Shown here: positions 18,193 to 30,103 of the stretch, one piece after another | How positions within the stretch are numbered: the stretch's first letter is position 1 | Layout: each line of letters opens with the position of its first letter | From: Nemertoderma westbladi | Taxonomy: Eukaryota; Xenacoelomorpha; Nemertodermatida; Nemertodermatidae | Reading direction: 5' to 3' | Assembly: GCA_032718475.1 (NCBI GenBank) | Contig: JAUCBJ010007359.1 | Coordinates: forward strand, 62,001 to 126,000 | DNA length: 64,000 nucleotides | Position numbers and translations under genes: made by a program | The notes under the pieces: generated by a model | What the model was told of the DNA's origin: nothing | Database searches by the model: none | What the model saw: the letters and a program-made list of their open reading frames with translations, nothing else

Positions 18193-20202
18193 AAGTTCCT
18201 TAGTAGCGGGATTATAGAGTTTTCCGATGAGATTCAGGAGATCTGTAGACAATTGGATTGGTTAGGTAAGTCTCATGAATATCAGAGTTCCATGGTTATT
18301 GGAGCCGTAGTCTCTACTTTACCAAAGGGTGGAGTATGTACACGCTGGGACAAGAAAGTGTTGTATATGAATGAGCAGCAACGACGAGGCCCTACCATGG
18401 CTGATCTCATGTCCTTCTTAGATAGTGAAGTAAAATTACAACTCATAAAGCAGTCCAGAGAGAAAACATCGGAAAATAAGGTAAGTGAGAAACCCATTTC
18501 TAGGAGAAGGGTAACACCAGTGTGTTATACTGACGACGGCGAAAGCCAAGCTTCTCAAGAAGAGGACAGCGGGAAAGACACAGCAAAATCTTACTATGAC
18601 AACAAGACCTATAAAGACGTAAGTAAATATAAGTCTCGAACCAGTGACAGGAGAGAACAGGTAACAACAACTCCTCCTACGTCTCCTAAGAGAATTCACG
18701 GAAGAAAGCCCGAAGAAAGAACGAGAGTGCATAACGTTGCCCAAGGTAAAGTGAGTAACATCAAACCAAAATGTGCGCTGTGCGACGGGCCCCACCGTTT
18801 GAGTGTGTGTGCTGAATTCCTAAAGAAACCCCTGGTAGACAGACGTGAAGTCATGTGGGATAAGCGGTTATGCTATAATTGCCTCAGACAAGGACACCAA
18901 CGGCGAACCTGTTACTCCGACATAAGGTGTGCAAAGTGCGGTGCGAAACATCACATCTTGTTACACAGTGAATTCGAACGAAACAACCCGAGTCAGGTAA
19001 GTGAGCCCGAACTACATGTCCAATTCAGTGATGTAAATGACACTGATCAAGAATCTGAGATGGAAGGATTCTATACGGACGAATTCTCCGACGCCAACGA
19101 ATCCTGTTACCTAATAAATACCGCAGTGTATCGAGCACTTATGTATGAAAAGGACACCGACAATGAGTTCCCCCCAACTACCTTTGACAGACAACCATCT
19201 TGGAAACCTCCAACTTCCAACGTAGGAATCAGAGAATTTCCTGTGGTGCAGGTAAGAGTTCACGGTCCTAACAAAAGTTACATAGTGAACGCCCTCCTTG
19301 ACTCCGGCAGCACAGGTCCATTCATCGATCAAGAACTAGCCGAAGACATCTTTGCTGGACAACCCAAATTCCGAACTAAGTTGAATATGTCAGGAATTAT
19401 GCAGGTGAAATCTACCATAACGGCAGATTACTATGTAGGTGTGTTGTCCACCCCCCAGGATAAATTAGGAGAACAAAGTATAAGGTCAGTAAAAATGGTG
19501 GCTATAAAGAACTTCGCTACTACCCAAGTAGAACCTTATAACTGGGACGAGGACAAGAGCATCCAGCAGCTTAAGATACCTCGATTCCACACAGATTATC
19601 CTGGAGTGCAAATACTCATCGGCCAAAACGCGCATGAGGCGCTAGAGACATTGGAGAAACGGCCTGCTCAACCACAGCCACTACAAACCTATGCGGTAAG
19701 AACTAGAGTAGGTTGGTACTTCACTGGCCCTTCCCGTAGAACTCTCAAAGAGAGATTACCTCAAGAACAGGTATACCAGGTAAAGGAATGGGAAGTGGAG
19801 AGCAGTGAGGTGGACGACCCAACTGAGAGAACACCATACTCCTCAGATAATGACGATATTAACTCCACTATAGATCAATGGAGACATTGCCTTGGGACGA
19901 TTAATCCAGCCGACATTGCTTCCAGAGGAGCAACTCCTCAAGAACTGATAGATACTCCAGGCTGGTTAGGTGGATCCAACTTCTTAAGTAAAGAAGAAGA
20001 AGAATGGCCTCCTCATCTTACCACGGCGGAGATTAGACAGGCCAAGGGAGCGGAGAAAGTAACACAACAACTCAATCGCCCAGCTGGTCGTTTATGTTTA
20101 CTGGAAAGAGACCGAAAACTGTCCGGAAAATATGGAAGGCAAGATACTCTTCCTACGACCACTTCCCTAATCCGACAAATATCTAGGGACTCCATAACGT
20201 AA
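18193..20202 (+). CDS. Gag C-terminus, zinc knuckles, aspartic protease and pol tail of copy C
   Basis: In frame with gag, separated from it only by the TGA at 18190. In order: end of the Gag core (QLDWLGKSHEY), a basic linker, CALCDGPHRLSVC, the CCHC knuckle CYNCLRQGHQRRTC and CAKCGAKHH at about 18770-18970, and the protease motif LLDSGSTGPFID at ~19300. Then come the protease C-terminal half (GQNAHEALETLE), GWYFTGPSRRTL, and a jump to WRHCLGTINPADIASRGA. A second deletion joins AEIRQAKGAEKV to TQQLNRPAGRLCLLERD. It lacks RT, RNase H core, the pre-integrase linker and integrase. It is the most reduced of the three copies but has the longest uninterrupted frame. Confidence 0.85.
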   Translation, partial: KFLSSGIIEFSDEIQEICRQLDWLGKSHEYQSSMVIGAVVSTLPKGGVCTRWDKKVLYMNEQQRRGPTMADLMSFLDSEVKLQLIKQSREKTSENKVSEKPISRRRVTPVCYTDDGESQASQEEDSGKDTAKSYYDNKTYKDVSKYKSRTSDRREQVTTTPPTSPKRIHGRKPEERTRVHNVAQGKVSNIKPKCALCDGPHRLSVCAEFLKKPLVDRREVMWDKRLCYNCLRQGHQRRTCYSDIRCAKCGAKHHILLHSEFERNNPSQVSEPELHVQFSDVNDTDQESEMEGFYTDEFSDANESCYLINTAVYRALMYEKDTDNEFPPTTFDRQPSWKPPTSNVGIREFPVVQVRVHGPNKSYIVNALLDSGSTGPFIDQELAEDIFAGQPKFRTKLNMSGIMQVKSTITADYYVGVLSTPQDKLGEQSIRSVKMVAIKNFATTQVEPYNWDEDKSIQQLKIPRFHTDYPGVQILIGQNAHEALETLEKRPAQPQPLQTYAVRTRVGWYFTGPSRRTLKERLPQEQVYQVKEWEVESSEVDDPTERTPYSSDNDDINSTIDQWRHCLGTINPADIASRGATPQELIDTPGWLGGSNFLSKEEEEWPPHLTTAEIRQAKGAEKVTQQLNRPAGRLCLLERDRKLSGKYGRQDTLPTTTSLIRQISRDSIT

Positions 20203-21849
20203 TAACATAGGGAGTGGGCGTGTGACTATATCATTTTATATTTGTTTTTATTTTATATTTATGTATGTATTATTATGTAATTTTATTATAATCGTTTTCT
20301 TTAATTTTATTTAGTAGAATGTTATTTTAGTGATTATTTAGTAGATTAGTGCAATATATTAGTGTTTATTACGTACGTAATTACTTATAATATATATTTA
20401 GTGCGACGGCGAGAAATAATTATTTTTCTCTTTCCTTACTGTCCATATCATATTATAAATACGTGACTACATTAAGATGAAATGTCCGTACTTATTAAAG
20501 TACAATAAAGCCACTACTATATTCAAGTATTATTGGTAGGCAGAGTATTAGGAATGCAAAGTTCAGATCCTCGTGTCTCGGCTAAACCAAGCTCTGGGTA
20601 GACCTTGGAAACGACTTGCCTCTTCACACTGACATTGCTTCGTGCGATATTGCTCTCATACCATATATAATAATACATATAGTAGCGTGATGTCCCTCTA
20701 ACAGTAGCGTGAAACGCAAATAAATCTGTTAAACCTTTTGACCATCTGTAATTCTAGTCGATTAAGATATCGCGGCACCCACCGATATACTTGAAAGACA
20801 AATTCTAGAATCAGTGGTTAACGTCCCCAGACAAGTTCTGGAATAAATTGGTGCCCATCTCAAATATTAATTATTTAATATTTACAAATCTATAAATCAA
20901 AATCTGTAAAATTCAGATCCTTTAACAATTCTAGTCGATTAAGATATCGTAGCACTTACCGATACTCTTAAAAGACAATTTTCATAGAATTAAGGATCCT
21001 ATGTCCCCAGACCTGCTCTGGAATCAAATTGTGTCAATTGTACTATCAAATAATAAAATTTCTGGGAATAAATTTAAATTCATATTTTAATGAATTTGAT
21101 AAATTGTCATTCTGTGCAATTTATAACATTCCCAAAATCCCATTAATTAATAGATCACGGGAGCGGAGATTCATCCTATGAAGTGTGTTAGAGTGTGAGA
21201 ATCTCCCATGTATGAGTCAATAGCCGATAAATTTTATAAAATCATGTATAAACGAGATATTGGACCATTAAAGAATTACTATTAAATAGCATCCCAGATC
21301 TGTATGCATTGGAATTACCCTAATTCTACCGCTAGCTTTCCATAATGTCACCATAGTAACACTCACGCTAGAATTAGAAGCAAGTTAAAAAGAACAATAG
21401 AAAGCTTGCCCCATTGCATAGTAAGAAATAAATAGCGCACTGCTAGTATCCAAGGATACATAATAATAACGTGGCATTCTGGAAGGCACTGACTAACGGA
21501 CAAATGGCCCGAGTATGTGTAATTTGTGACAGTTGTGTGTGTGGAATTTGTGAGTTTATAGGCGAATGTTACTACTAAGGTGTGTTTACAGTAGCGAGTC
21601 GCAATTGTGAAAGTAACCCTAACTCTCCAGTAAGAACCTGAAGTGTATCTAAGCCTTTGGGACGGACAGTGGAGTAACTTGTGCTAGTGTCGTTGTCGTT
21701 GTGTAGCTACACGTTGGCGGAAAACACAGCGACGACGATACATTTGCCCTGAGGATCATACACTGTCCGGGGGCTGATTGGGGTAGGCAGCGACGCTCGC
21801 TAGCCTTATTATAAGCTCATTATAATATTAATAAACTCATATATAGCAG
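20203..21849 (+). other. 3' non-coding region of copy C
   Basis: AT-rich, no coding frame; homologous to 2300-4025 and to the reverse complement of 8739-10535. It contains both hairpin modules (CCAGACAAGTTCTGG at 20827-20841, CCAGACCTGCTCTGG at 21007-21021), with stems kept and loops changed. Confidence 0.75.
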
Positions 21850-23136
21850 ATATAACGGAGTTGATAGAAGATGGTCTTGGTATCGGGGAGCGATATACTC
21901 TACCTTTACAAGTGTTTGTTGATAGCTTGATACGCGGCGACGCTAGTCCAACTACTACGGAGGACGATGGTCGTTATATCGAACCGACGATTTCCTAGAA
22001 GCAACTTACGCGTGAATTGGACTATGGAAAATTCACCGCTCGCTACACGCATCGTAATAGTACGTATATGGACTTCTTAACCATTGGCCATTCTATCGAT
22101 TCACACGATACGGACTATGTCGAACATATATCCTACCCAGCGGAGTCGGAACGATAAACTGAAATTCGAATGCGAAAATTCTATTCGAAATCGACTCGAA
22201 AGAAAAGACATTAGAGAGACAAATGGACGCGGTAACTCTAACGTATATTTGGAATTCTTGATAGAAGCATTGTAACAACAAATAAATATCATCCGTGTTT
22301 CCCCTACCAGACGTGCGTCTTTGGTATTATTACGATAAATGCCCTAGACCCAACTAGTAGGCGGAAGGACATAAACATCCACGGAAACCGAAACTTGTTC
22401 GACATATCACCTATGCTCGCTCGACTCAGATGATCCTTGAGTAAACCTACGATCATAGTTCCGGAATACTCGGTCAGACCACCTCATTCCTTGATTAGAC
22501 CTCAGACTTTCGATTCTGATGGTATCCCGGATCCTCACGAACTGTATTCACTGTTCAAAGATCTAGTGCTACCCTAACAATTAATCGGTAACACTCCGGC
22601 AGCGAGCTCTAGCTAGCCGCCCATCTTACCTAGCCGTATTGGGACGCGGACACCTAATATCACCATTCAACTGTATGGTCGTCCCAGTTTAACGCGATAC
22701 AACCCTTCATCAAGGTGAAGGAGAGCGTTGTACGAAACGAGTTAAACGCTATTCTACAAAGATCAGAAAGGAAACCTGCGTTTGTTCAGATAAACGTAAG
22801 TTATAACAGCAAGTCCAAGCGGTAAACGAATTGGCTTATCTCAGTTCGATTGGGAAATCTTGAATCTCTAAGAAGATATCGAGCTTTGACAACCCTATTC
22901 TCTGCGAGAGTTTTGGACGAGCGTGTCCAACGACAAGCGGAGGAAAATCAGCTCGAGGAGAAGCAGATCAAAATGGACGAGACACTGACCGTAACCCTAA
23001 ACCTTCTGATGCAATGGTATTGCACCCTTCACCCAGGAGTTACAGCCCTCCTAGTAAAGTGGCTCGCCCCAAAGAGAAAAGAACTCTTGCTAGCCTCAAA
23101 AAGCTGCGTAAACGCCGTCCGCGTAAGAAAGACTAA
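21850..23136 (+). pseudogene. Third ORF of copy C, decayed but longest version
   Basis: Aligned with copy A's third ORF, but the ATG is changed (ATAACGGAG for ATGACTGAG) and there are several stops, including a TAG near 22001. It preserves a middle segment missing from A (roughly 22640-23090). This contains an open stretch reading KVKESVVRNELNAILQRSER and a later charged coiled-coil-like piece (RQAEENQLEEKQIK), before the basic tail KKLRKRRPRKKD ending at TAA 23134-23136. It shows that the ancestral gene was longer than the copy in A. Function unknown. Confidence 0.65.
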
Positions 23137-23214
23137 CTGTTTAGAGTATTTTTATATTTTAGAAACTGTGATTTGTTATATTTTATAGACTTAAATCCCA
23201 TTTTCTGGGAGCGG

Positions 23215-24421
23215 TGTAAAGGCTTTTGCGTAATTAGCCGGTTATTTTCCCCATGAAGTACTCTGTAGTTGGTTTACCAGGCATAAAAGGGCCGTGTCCT
23301 TACTGTACTGGTGTTTTAGAGGACATAAAAGTAATTTCTTCTGTATGTGTACTTTAGCGGACATAATCCGCAATTCCATGACGCAAAAGCCGAAATACTC
23401 TTGGAACAGTGTAGTTACTAAGACGACAGCTAATAGCTGAGCTGTACATGTGGAGCCTCTGCACGGAGCCTTGGTTCTTTGTTCTGCTCAGCTCAAATGA
23501 CGACATCTATCAGCTGTGTCCACGTCAGTTCGACCAATCAGAGATTTTCCCTTTGTGTAAAAGCTGTACAGCAGAATCCCATGATTCAGTACTGACGTTT
23601 CCCCCACGCCTGGCCGTGGAATGTTTTCTAACATTAGAGCGTCTTTAATTATAAGATCATCAAACTGTTATCTCGGTACTGACTACAGCACCTCGGTTTT
23701 GCACCTCGGTCTTGGTCAACTTGGTTAAGTACACTTGCATTATTTGCTGCTATTTACTGTGTTGTTAATTGTATCGTTCGTTTACATATTATTATTGGGA
23801 AGAATATTGATAACGATCCGAAAACCCAATCTTCTTGATACACTAAGGTTAGAGAGACCGGTTACATATAACAATTTGCGACATACATTATCGTGGTTTG
23901 TAGTGAATTCAATGCTACCTAATAGGCCCTACAAATGTCGGTTGTTATTCTCTTTATATATGATTAAAATCAGTGAATGTCGGCAATTCAGTGTGCAGTT
24001 GTGTGCAATAGTCTGTGTGTGCTTGACCGAGTAACAAAGCATTTCCTAAAGAATGCACTTTGGTGATCTATAAGACATACTGTTGTGTATAGTGTAAGTC
24101 ATAGCTCTGTTTAAATAGATAGAGCGCCACGTCCTAAAGGAACTGCTAATATTTCCCGAAAGTGAATAATATTCGTCAGAGATTATATATTAACGATCAA
24201 TCGAATAGTACGGTAGGCCTGCACCGCAATCAAATTAAAGCATCCAAATCCAGTCTCCCGGGTATATCCAGCGGGTGAATGGTCGCGCACAGACTGGCTT
24301 TGGCTAATGTTAGAATTATTATAGGTGTTCAATACTTGTCATAGGCTGGAGTAGATTTATAACCTAGAAGACATATAGATTTGGCGGGTTAAACTGCCAA
24401 AGGTCTTCAAAAGCGCGAACA
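23215..24421 (+). repeat. 3' LTR of copy C
   Basis: 1207 bp, TGTAAAGGC to GCGCGAACA, preceded by the purine-rich CTGGGAGCGG. Followed by GGTAT (24422-24426). Nearly identical to the 5' LTR. Confidence 0.93.
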
Positions 24422-24426
24422 GGTAT
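24422..24426. repeat. Target site duplication of copy C, right
   Basis: GGTAT, identical to 12690-12694; the copy B gag frame reads into it from the right. Confidence 0.93.
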
Positions 24427-27152
24427 TCCTGAGACTTACCTAACCAATCTAACTGTCTACAGATCTCCTGAATTTCATAGGAAAACTCTATAATCCCGCT
24501 GCTAAGAAACTTTCGAGGCGCTACTAATTTTGCATACAAATACCTAGCTATGTTAGTCCTATTACCATACCTGATGTTTAGTGTATCCCAAACTTTTCTC
24601 AATCCGTCTGGATGTCCAATAAACTTTAATGCCATTAACTTGGGAGGTCCTTCCAAGCACTCGATGAGGAATTGAAGTTTCTCTCCGTTGGATAGTACAG
24701 AGTTCTGTTTGTTATCTTTATAATATTCATTAAAAGGTGACCATTTCATCTCATCTCTATTGAACTTGACGACCTCTCCTACCTTTACCGCTTGACGGGC
24801 TTCCGTTCTGGCCATCTGACGTGTAAAACTTTCTTGAGCCATTGTATTATTTAATATCGAATTATCGGTATATAAATTTCTCGGATTATGATCAGATCTG
24901 TATGGGATATCATTATCAACAGGCTTATAATTACCCTTAAGAGGGTTTACTATAGGAGTTTCTACTTCGCTAGCAGTATAGATGCGTATAGGCTTCACAC
25001 CTTGCGCATGAAATACTTCAGACCTAATGGGCTGACACATTGTTACAGGGGGTGGTGGTATACCCATTTGTATATTTACTAATTTATCACGCTCTAAAGC
25101 GATACTTTGTTGTACTTCTTGCAACTCTAACCTACTCTCTCTTACTGTTCCATTTAACAGCTGAACAGTCCTTTCCAATTCTCGGACTTGCTGGGAAGAT
25201 TGATTTTTATGCGCTTCCAGCTGTCCGAGCAGCTGCTCCATCCCCCGTCGTCCCTCGTCCACCCACTCAACCGCGGAGGCGGGAGACACCAACTTGGTAG
25301 CTGGATGGCACATCGGGACGACGGGAGACAGTTTATTGATATTGTCTTGCTCGGCGTCCAGGACTGTTTGGGATTCTGTCAGTTGTCGACTGGGCACAGG
25401 TAGTTTGGTACTGTGCAAAGGGAAGTTAGAGTTAGGTTCTGGAAGTACAGGGGTCTCTATATGAGGAATGGCTTCGCTAACAGGCCTAATTATTTCGGGC
25501 TCATCTACTATAGTAGGGAGTCTTTCTACTCTAATAATCTGGTCTGTAGGTTCCTGATTACTTAAGTCTACATTAGCTAGTTGCCTTCTCACCGCAGGAG
25601 GCAAATTAGGTAACTTCTGCCGGTGTGGCGCTCTTCTACGTCCGCTTGAACGAGATTTATTACCTTTACCCTCGGGATCCATTGTATCGCCTTCATCAGA
25701 GGAGCTAAATCCCTGTCTTCTGGGAGTAGATCGACTCAGTAGTTGCATCTGAGTTGCTGCCCTTTGTTTATTTAAGTAATCTTGTTTCGCCTGAAGATTC
25801 TCCAACTCTAGTTGGGTTGTCACTTCAGATGACTTCCGTTCGGCATCTGCCACTGCCGCTTTTCTTTCAGCCTCTGCCGCTGCCACCTTCCTTTCAGATT
25901 CTGTCGCTGCCGCTTTTCTTTCAGATTCTACCACTGCCGCCTTCCTTTCAGATTCTGCCGCTGCTGCTGACCTTTCATATTCTGCCACTGCCGCCTTCCT
26001 TTCAGATTGTGCCGCTGCTGCTGACCTTCGGTCTTCTATTTGCCTTTTCTTTATTTGCCTTTCTTGGTCCATAGTGATGAGGATGCTTTCATCAAATTTA
26101 GCCTGCTCTGCAGCTAATATTTCCCCATCTAAAGAATCTAACAAGAATTTGGCTCCCTCACTATTGGGGTGAAGTCCAGCTAGCCGTCTCCTTAGCTCTT
26201 TGTCACCTATAAATCGTTGATAATCCGACAGATAGATGTCAATAGCATCCTTCTTCTGAGGTTTCTCGGATATCGCTTCGCCTTCCACATGAGAAAAGGT
26301 GGCATCTGTTGATTCTCCTTGGGTTATGCGCTCAGTTAGCTGAACTTTCCATTGTGTCGTTCCCTGGACCTTAACATTCACTCGCTGGAACCAAGTCTTT
26401 ACAGCCACTTGCAACGACGTGTCTTGGCTTCTCTTCGAGGCTTCCTCAAAGGCTGAAAGGATTAATCTGATCCGCAAGATACGTTCTTGCACTTGATAAA
26501 GCAGCTCTCCCTGCCCTTGAGGTCCTTTAGGTTGTTGGAATAAATGTTCTTCTAGTCGTTCCAAGGAGTTGAAGAATCCCTGGACGTATCCTGCTGCTGA
26601 CCTCTTCCATACAGCTGGATCTCGAATGTCCCTTACTATCCCCATTCGGTATAAGTTCTTCGTTCTTAGTTCTTCCATCGTGTATCCCGCATAACTGTCC
26701 CTGGTCGATCTCTTATTTCTCATCCAATCCGCTTGATGTTCCTCCACAGCTATCAATACTCTAGTGAGTATGGCCCCAGGAAGAATTAGAAGTGGATCTG
26801 GATAAACCGCTTCTTCCATCCTTGCTCCGATCTCGGGCGTTAACCGTGTCGGTTTCCGACACTCTTCAGTGTCGGAACTAGAGTTATTCTGCCGTTGAGA
26901 AATAAGTTCTCGGTTCGGGTGCTGCTGCTGTTTAACAGCCGTCTCTTGGTCTCGCTTAACTTGAGCCCTAGTGCCTATAATAGACCTACGGTGCTTTACT
27001 AGCCTAGGGTCTGATACCACTACTGTAGGGATAACCTTTCTTACAGTAGGAGGGGATTTAGACTTCGGTCTGAGATGTTCTATAGTTTTATCTGGGTCAC
27101 ATATCGTTCTTTCTAGGAGACTATCTGACAGTGTTTGCTTTGTGTCAGACAT
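24422..27152 (-). pseudogene. Gag of copy B, interrupted by copy C
   Basis: About 910 gag codons from ATG at 27152 (MSDTKQTLSDSLLERT) to the GKSQEY codons at the insertion point; the frame then runs ~20 codons into copy C's LTR. Domains: charged N-terminus; a segment of ~165 residues (about 125-290, including YAGYTMEELR and WKRSAAGYVQGFF) that copy C lacks; a long coiled coil with six or seven near-repeats of ESERKAA (encoded around 25850-26030); a basic/proline-rich stretch; and the DUF1759 core (VKFNRDEMKW, EKLQFLIECLEG, WDTLNIRYGN). It is uninterrupted up to the insertion, so B's gag was intact when C landed. The continuation at 12694 carries deletions. Confidence 0.85.
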
Positions 27153-27478
27153 AATTTATTTTACAGTTGAATGCCTACTACTATAATGACAGTTAAAGCA
27201 AGTCTAGGAATCAGTATCAACTATCAGCCTAGTAGTTAGTTACCGATACCGTTACTCAGTGTAACTTGATATATTTAATATTAAAATACCGGTATACACT
27301 TATAGTATATATAAAGTATTATTACAGACTACCGGGGTTAATTTAACTATAACGGTATGTATAACAAGCACAATTACTGTAGGAATAAACTTGGGGAATT
27401 GGAGGTTGCGAATACTCGCATAAACTCTGAATAATAAATATTATGCTACCCGTACAGACTATTCAAATAAAACACAGA
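27153..27478 (-). other. Leader of copy B, part downstream of the LINE
   Basis: Matches the part of copy C's leader just before gag and around 14800-14930, with the TACCGGTATT-type repeats largely deleted. No gene. Confidence 0.65.
27473..27478. repeat. Target site duplication of the LINE, left copy
   Basis: CACAGA, repeated at 30733-30738. Removing the LINE and one copy restores a continuous leader matching copy C. Confidence 0.75.
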
Positions 27479-27899
27479 TTTGAGGTTTGAGATTTATTTA
27501 TTTTTTATTTATACCGAGTGGTCGTACACATTAATTATAACAATAATTGCATTATTTTTAATTTGCAGGGTAAGCATTTAATAATTTAATAATTTCTATT
27601 AAAGGGATTTAGTTTTTGAATGTTGATAATGATAGTGCACTGATAGTAGTTGGCAGTAGCTGAAGCTAGTTTTGTCAACTGCTATCAACGACCAGTTCGG
27701 GGGGGGGGGGGGGGGTGGTACTAGCCTATCCAATCAGCAACAGCTCAGGCGATTTCCCTTTTTTCGTTTTTCCCACAAAGTACTGTATATTTATTTTACT
27801 TTTTATTCAATTAATTTAATTTGTATTTTTAGGATATGAAACTGGATAAAATCGCAATATTTTGTATTTTTTTGTAATTTTATTTTCTTGTATTTTATC

Positions 27900-29312
27900 T
27901 TACTGTAGCTCATTTATTAGTTTATTTTTTAATTTTCTTCCTAATGATTTTTTCGATTTACATTGTTTAATATCTACATCTAGCGTGTTCCAGACAATGA
28001 CACCGTTATATTTTAATGATTTCTGTCCTTGTAGTAGTCGGGTCCGTGGTACATAGTAGTTTTTTCTTGTTGTTGATCGTGTGTTGTAAGTATGTACAGT
28101 AGATGTTTGTTGAAACAACGAAGTGATAAAATTTTGTTTTTTGTTATTGTGGATTTCCCACATTAGTTTAGCTGTTTCAAGAAAATGCAGTTGTTCAATC
28201 GGTAGTATATCTAATTGTTTGTAGAGTGGTGATGCGTGTTCCCTGTAGTGACTGAAGGTAATTGCTCTGACTAGTTTATTTATTTTAATTTTAATAGGTT
28301 TCGTATGTGTAGATTGAGCGTTACCCCAGATCACTATACAGTAATTGATGTAAGGTTGTATCAGTGAACAGTAAAGTAATTTTAATATACGTAGTGGTAG
28401 AGTGTGTCGGAGTTTAAAAAATATACCAGCTGATTTTGAGATTTTCTTCAAAACATAAGCATAATGATTTTTCCAAGATAACTTTCTGTCTATCCAAATT
28501 CCTAAAAATTTTGTTTCATTTACATTTTTTATTGGTTGATTACGTATTTTTATATTATTGTGTTTTGTTTCTTTTTTATTTGTAAAAAATAGATACTCTG
28601 ATTTTTTAAGATTTAATGATAGTTGGTTGTCGGTTAGCCACAGATCAATTTTATTAAGTTCGGTATTTACAGTTTCAGTTAGTATTTCAAGGTCTTTGTG
28701 ATTGTAAAGTAGGTTTGTATCGTCGGCAAATAAAGTTGAGTGAAGTGATGTACAGTTCGGTAAGTCGTTTATGTAAATTAAGAATAATGTAGCGCTGAGT
28801 ATAGCCCCCTGGGGGGTACCGCAGGGGGCCAGTATCGGTTCTGAGTGAGTGTTGCCTATGTAAACTGAGTGTGTTCGGTTGTGTAAGTAGCTAGTTATTA
28901 GTTTATGGGGGGTTCCACGTATCCCATAGCTGTCTAGTTTGTTTAAGAGAATATTGTGTTGTAAAGTATCGAAGGCTTTCTTAAGATCTATTGATATCAA
29001 ACAGGCAGATTCTTGTAATTCTAGGATATTTTGTAATTTTTCGGTTACAGTCAGTATGGCATCTGTTGTTGTAGATTGTTTTCGAAATCCGTATTGGTAT
29101 TGTGAGAGTATGGAGTACTTGTCTAGATAAGAGATTAGTTGGGAGTTGATTACACGTTCAAAGAGTTTACTGAATACAGGTAATATTGATATGGGTCTGT
29201 AATTATTTTTCTCAGTAGGGACGCCGGATTTAAAAACTGAGGTAATTTTACCAGATTTAAGAGTGGATGGGAATGAACCGGTTTTAATAGAGAGATATAT
29301 CAGATATGTCAA
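27900..29312 (-). pseudogene. LINE reverse transcriptase and C-terminal region
   Basis: 470 open codons. RT motifs in order: YRPISILPVFSKLFE, the motif A aspartate in SIDLKKAFDT, GTPQGAILSATLFLIYINDL, the catalytic FADD in LFADDTNLL, and KFLGIWID. The C-terminus has YNTRSTTRKNYYVP and VWNTL, the post-RT pattern of CR1/jockey-group elements. The RT frame itself is intact, but the upstream frameshifts disconnect it from the endonuclease. Confidence 0.9.
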
Positions 29313-30103
29313 ATGTGGTGCAATATAATAATAATATAATAATAATATAAGCTGCTAATTTAACTAGAGTGATGGGGAAGCTGTCGTTAGTTGAACTTGA
29401 GTTATTGAGATCTAGTATGTTGTAAATAGTTTCAGTGTTAGAGGTTTCAACAAGTGAGAAGGAGTTTGGTTTTTTGTGGTTTATATAACGTATTGGGTTT
29501 CTGTTTATTGTGGGTATCTCTTGTGCCAGTCGAGTTCCTATAGTAGCAAAGTGGTTGTTAAAAACACTGCAGATTTCCTCAGGGTCAGTAATTTCTTTAT
29601 TATTTCCATTCTTATCAGTAATAATTAGTTTTTTTGGTGAAGTTTTCGGTTTTGACCTGTTTAAAGCTGAATTTATTGTATTCCATGTTTTTCTCATTTT
29701 ATTTTTGTTTTTGTCGAATTCTTTTGCATAATATAATTTTTCCGCTGATTTTAGAGTTTTCGAAAATTTGTTACAGTATTTTTTATATTCCTTTAATTTT
29801 TCTTCTGTCGTATTTTTTGAGAGAGCGGCGTACATTTTATTTTTAGTTATTGACGATTTAATCAGTCCTATGGTCATCCATGGTTTTTTTGGTATTTCCT
29901 TTTTGTTCTAATTGTTTTTTCAGTAGGTGTTTACTCGTTATTTTTTCAAAATTTTTGTAAAATTCTTCAAATTTATTTTCACTCATAATATTATCATTTT
30001 TATATGTCCACAAGCTGGTTTCTCGCAAATCGTTCAGATAGTTTTCTTTGTTAAATTTAGAATAGTTATAAGTGTAACGTGTTTCAGGTGGGTTAAAAAA
30101 CAT
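29284..30103 (-). pseudogene. LINE linker between endonuclease and RT
   Basis: Two frames (30103-29858 and 29877-29284), shifted relative to each other near 29880, continue the protein after the endonuclease. They are rich in lysine and asparagine. Near 29325 an expanded ATT/ATA microsatellite interrupts the codons before the RT and shifts the frame. Confidence 0.75.

Larger units (their letters stand above)
12695..24421 (+). mobile_element. Complete non-autonomous BEL/Pao-like element, copy C
   Basis: 11.7 kb element bounded by LTRs of 1205 bp (12695-13899) and 1207 bp (23215-24421), both TG...CA, with GGTAT target duplications. By eye the LTRs differ at only about five bases plus two short indels (near 12790 and 13085), so insertion is recent relative to A and B. 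The interior holds a 2.2 kb leader, gag with one in-frame TGA, zinc knuckles, protease, very short pol remnants, a non-coding 3' region and a decayed third ORF. No RT, RNase H core or integrase core is present, so mobilisation must have used enzymes from another element. Confidence 0.93.

Noticed and set aside
24888-26074. Plus-strand frames of 64-106 codons opposite copy B gag
   Set aside because: Shadows of the minus-strand gag; the leucine/proline-rich frame mirrors the ESERKAA repeats.
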